Assembly: GCA_907165065.1 (NCBI GenBank)
Contig: OU015529.1
Location: forward strand, 7,675,054 to 7,739,053
Direction: 5' to 3'
Source of the DNA: Caprimulgus europaeus
Taxonomy: Eukaryota; Chordata; Aves; Caprimulgiformes; Caprimulgidae
Length of the DNA stretch: 64,000 nucleotides
Positions 62,901 through 64,000 of the stretch are shown piece after piece. The notes beneath the pieces are model-generated. The model had not been told where the DNA came from, searched no databases, and saw nothing but the letters and a program-made list of their open reading frames with translations. The position numbers and the translations under genes are program-made. Numbering within the stretch: the first letter of the stretch is position 1; each line of letters begins with the position of its first letter.

Positions 62901-64000
62901 AGTGTATCTAACAATTAAAGGATCTTTTTTTGATTTAATATCTACACTGAGGTCCTCAAAACACTATTGTTCACTTGAGGTTGCCAACATTATAGATCAG
63001 GGAAAAGCTCAAAAGGTAATGTTTGCTAAGCTGCCTTGCAGAGTCTTCTCTTAACCCTACTACTGTATAATAAAGCAAATCAAATTACTCCATGAACTTT
63101 ACAACATTTTGCTGGAAATCTAATTATAAAATACTGAACAAGTGGATTCTGCATGTTTACTGTCTCCTGTTGGCTACAAATGTGTTGAGGAAAGACCTTT
63201 TATTTACAGCCGTTTGTCAACTGTAGTGTGTGTCCCAGACCACAGTGTTGGAAAACCTGCAGATATCAAAATAGGAGATAAGAGATGCTGCATTCCCAGC
63301 TCTCTGAGCCAGTTTCACAGTTCCCTGACACAAATGTATTAAGAGGATCATACAAACAAGGGCGTCTCTAAGTATCAGAAGGGTGGCATGACTATCTTCT
63401 GAGTAGAAAAATCAGTGTCTGTGTCCTTCATGCCTTTCAGTATTGCACAGAAGAAAAGCCAAGTTCACAAGGTTCACTTCCAAAACAGAACAACAGCCAG
63501 TTCCTAAGATAATTCACATTAGTTCACCATTACCTCTCATGTGCCTTTTTTGTATTAATACTCTAAGCTTTTTGTATAAAGTTCAGTAAGTATATTTCTT
63601 TGCCCCTTTATTGACTGTGGAGGGTTGAGCATTTGAGTAGTTGTCTCCCAGAGTTATGGTCTCAATGTTACACACAACTTCCTCCTCAGGACTGCAGGTT
63701 TAATATGTTTGTCTTATCAGAAGCCCTTCTCTGTAGAGTTATCTTAAAGAAAAATAGCAGGTGGCTTTCTTACACTGCTGGGTATGGTGAATCTCTTCTT
63801 GGATGTAATACGTGTGACTCACAGGTATTTTTAGTATCATCCAAAGAATGCAGTTATCTCTTGTGATTATAGTTACTACTATTATTTCCACTATGCCACA
63901 AGGAAGCACTGATACTATAAAGTCGTGTTGTTTTGATGTTGGAAAGTTATATATGTTAATTCTTAGCACTGAGAAAAATAAAGGCAAAATATTATAGTTT
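56956..64000. other. Non-coding interval
   Basis: AT-rich unique sequence to the end of the window. Open frames (58087-58407 -, 58757-59122 +, others shorter) have no domain. A repeat-free AT-rich block at 61080-61500 resembles conserved non-coding DNA. A weak minus-strand exon candidate lies at 62340-62576. No transposon family is recognised here. Confidence 0.55.
62340..62576 (-). other. Weak candidate non-coding exon, minus strand
   Basis: On the minus strand a pyrimidine-rich tract ending CTTCCTTAG (just above 62576) and a donor GTAAGTC (complement of 62333-62339) bound 237 bases. The segment includes an internal A-rich run, and I did not find a long open frame in it. A chance pairing is quite possible. 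Confidence 0.13.

Noticed and set aside
1-64000. Search for CRISPR arrays, operons, tRNA/rRNA genes or phage-like modules
   Set aside because: None seen. The repeats present are CR1, microsatellites and short tandem units; the sequence has vertebrate character.

Overview
The window looks like a gene-poor stretch of a bird chromosome. The clearest evidence is six fragments of CR1, the dominant avian LINE. Each is 5'-truncated and keeps the CR1 3' end, with short ATTCTATG-like tandem units and the conserved reading frame around the end of ORF2. Non-avian sauropsids (turtle, crocodilian) also carry CR1, so 'bird' is likely rather than proven. I see no bacterial or viral gene organisation. No open reading frame outside the CR1 copies resembles a protein I recognise; the rest are short and lack any visible domain.

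Layout. 1-4969: unique AT-rich sequence with one good splice-bounded candidate exon (4278-4429). 4970-5806: the best preserved CR1 copy (minus strand), with about 245 ORF2 codons open to a stop at the expected place. 5807-11316: unique sequence, including a regulatory-looking segment near 9080-9500 with a TCF/LEF word and two inverted octamer half-sites. 11317-11663: CR1 (+). 11664-17127: unique, with a (TA)n/T-tract at 16514. 17128-17574: CR1 (-). 17575-22934: unique, with small tandem repeats. 22935-23114: short CR1 (+). 23115-26902: unique, with a second splice-bounded candidate exon (24692-24795), a short LTR-like fragment (25269) and an enhancer-like AT-rich block (25980-26360). 26903-27572: CR1 (-). 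27573-36781: unique, with a homeodomain-centred dyad at 35471. 36782-37441: CR1 (+) with a frameshift. 37442-49616: unique apart from a short terminal-inverted-repeat element (40718-40872). 49617-51100: a CpG-rich patch followed by sequence that resembles conserved non-coding DNA. 51101-64000: unique, with a possible MIR-like SINE remnant near 56866.

The best reading is an intergenic or long-intronic region with scattered cis-regulatory elements and perhaps a spliced non-coding transcript on the + strand. The candidate exons at 4278-4429, 15703-15780 and 24692-24795 share orientation, lack an open frame and have consensus donors; the last two share a 13-base donor context. I found no operon, CRISPR array, rRNA, tRNA or novel protein system. 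Conservation and transcription cannot be judged from one sequence, so all regulatory and exon calls are hypotheses.
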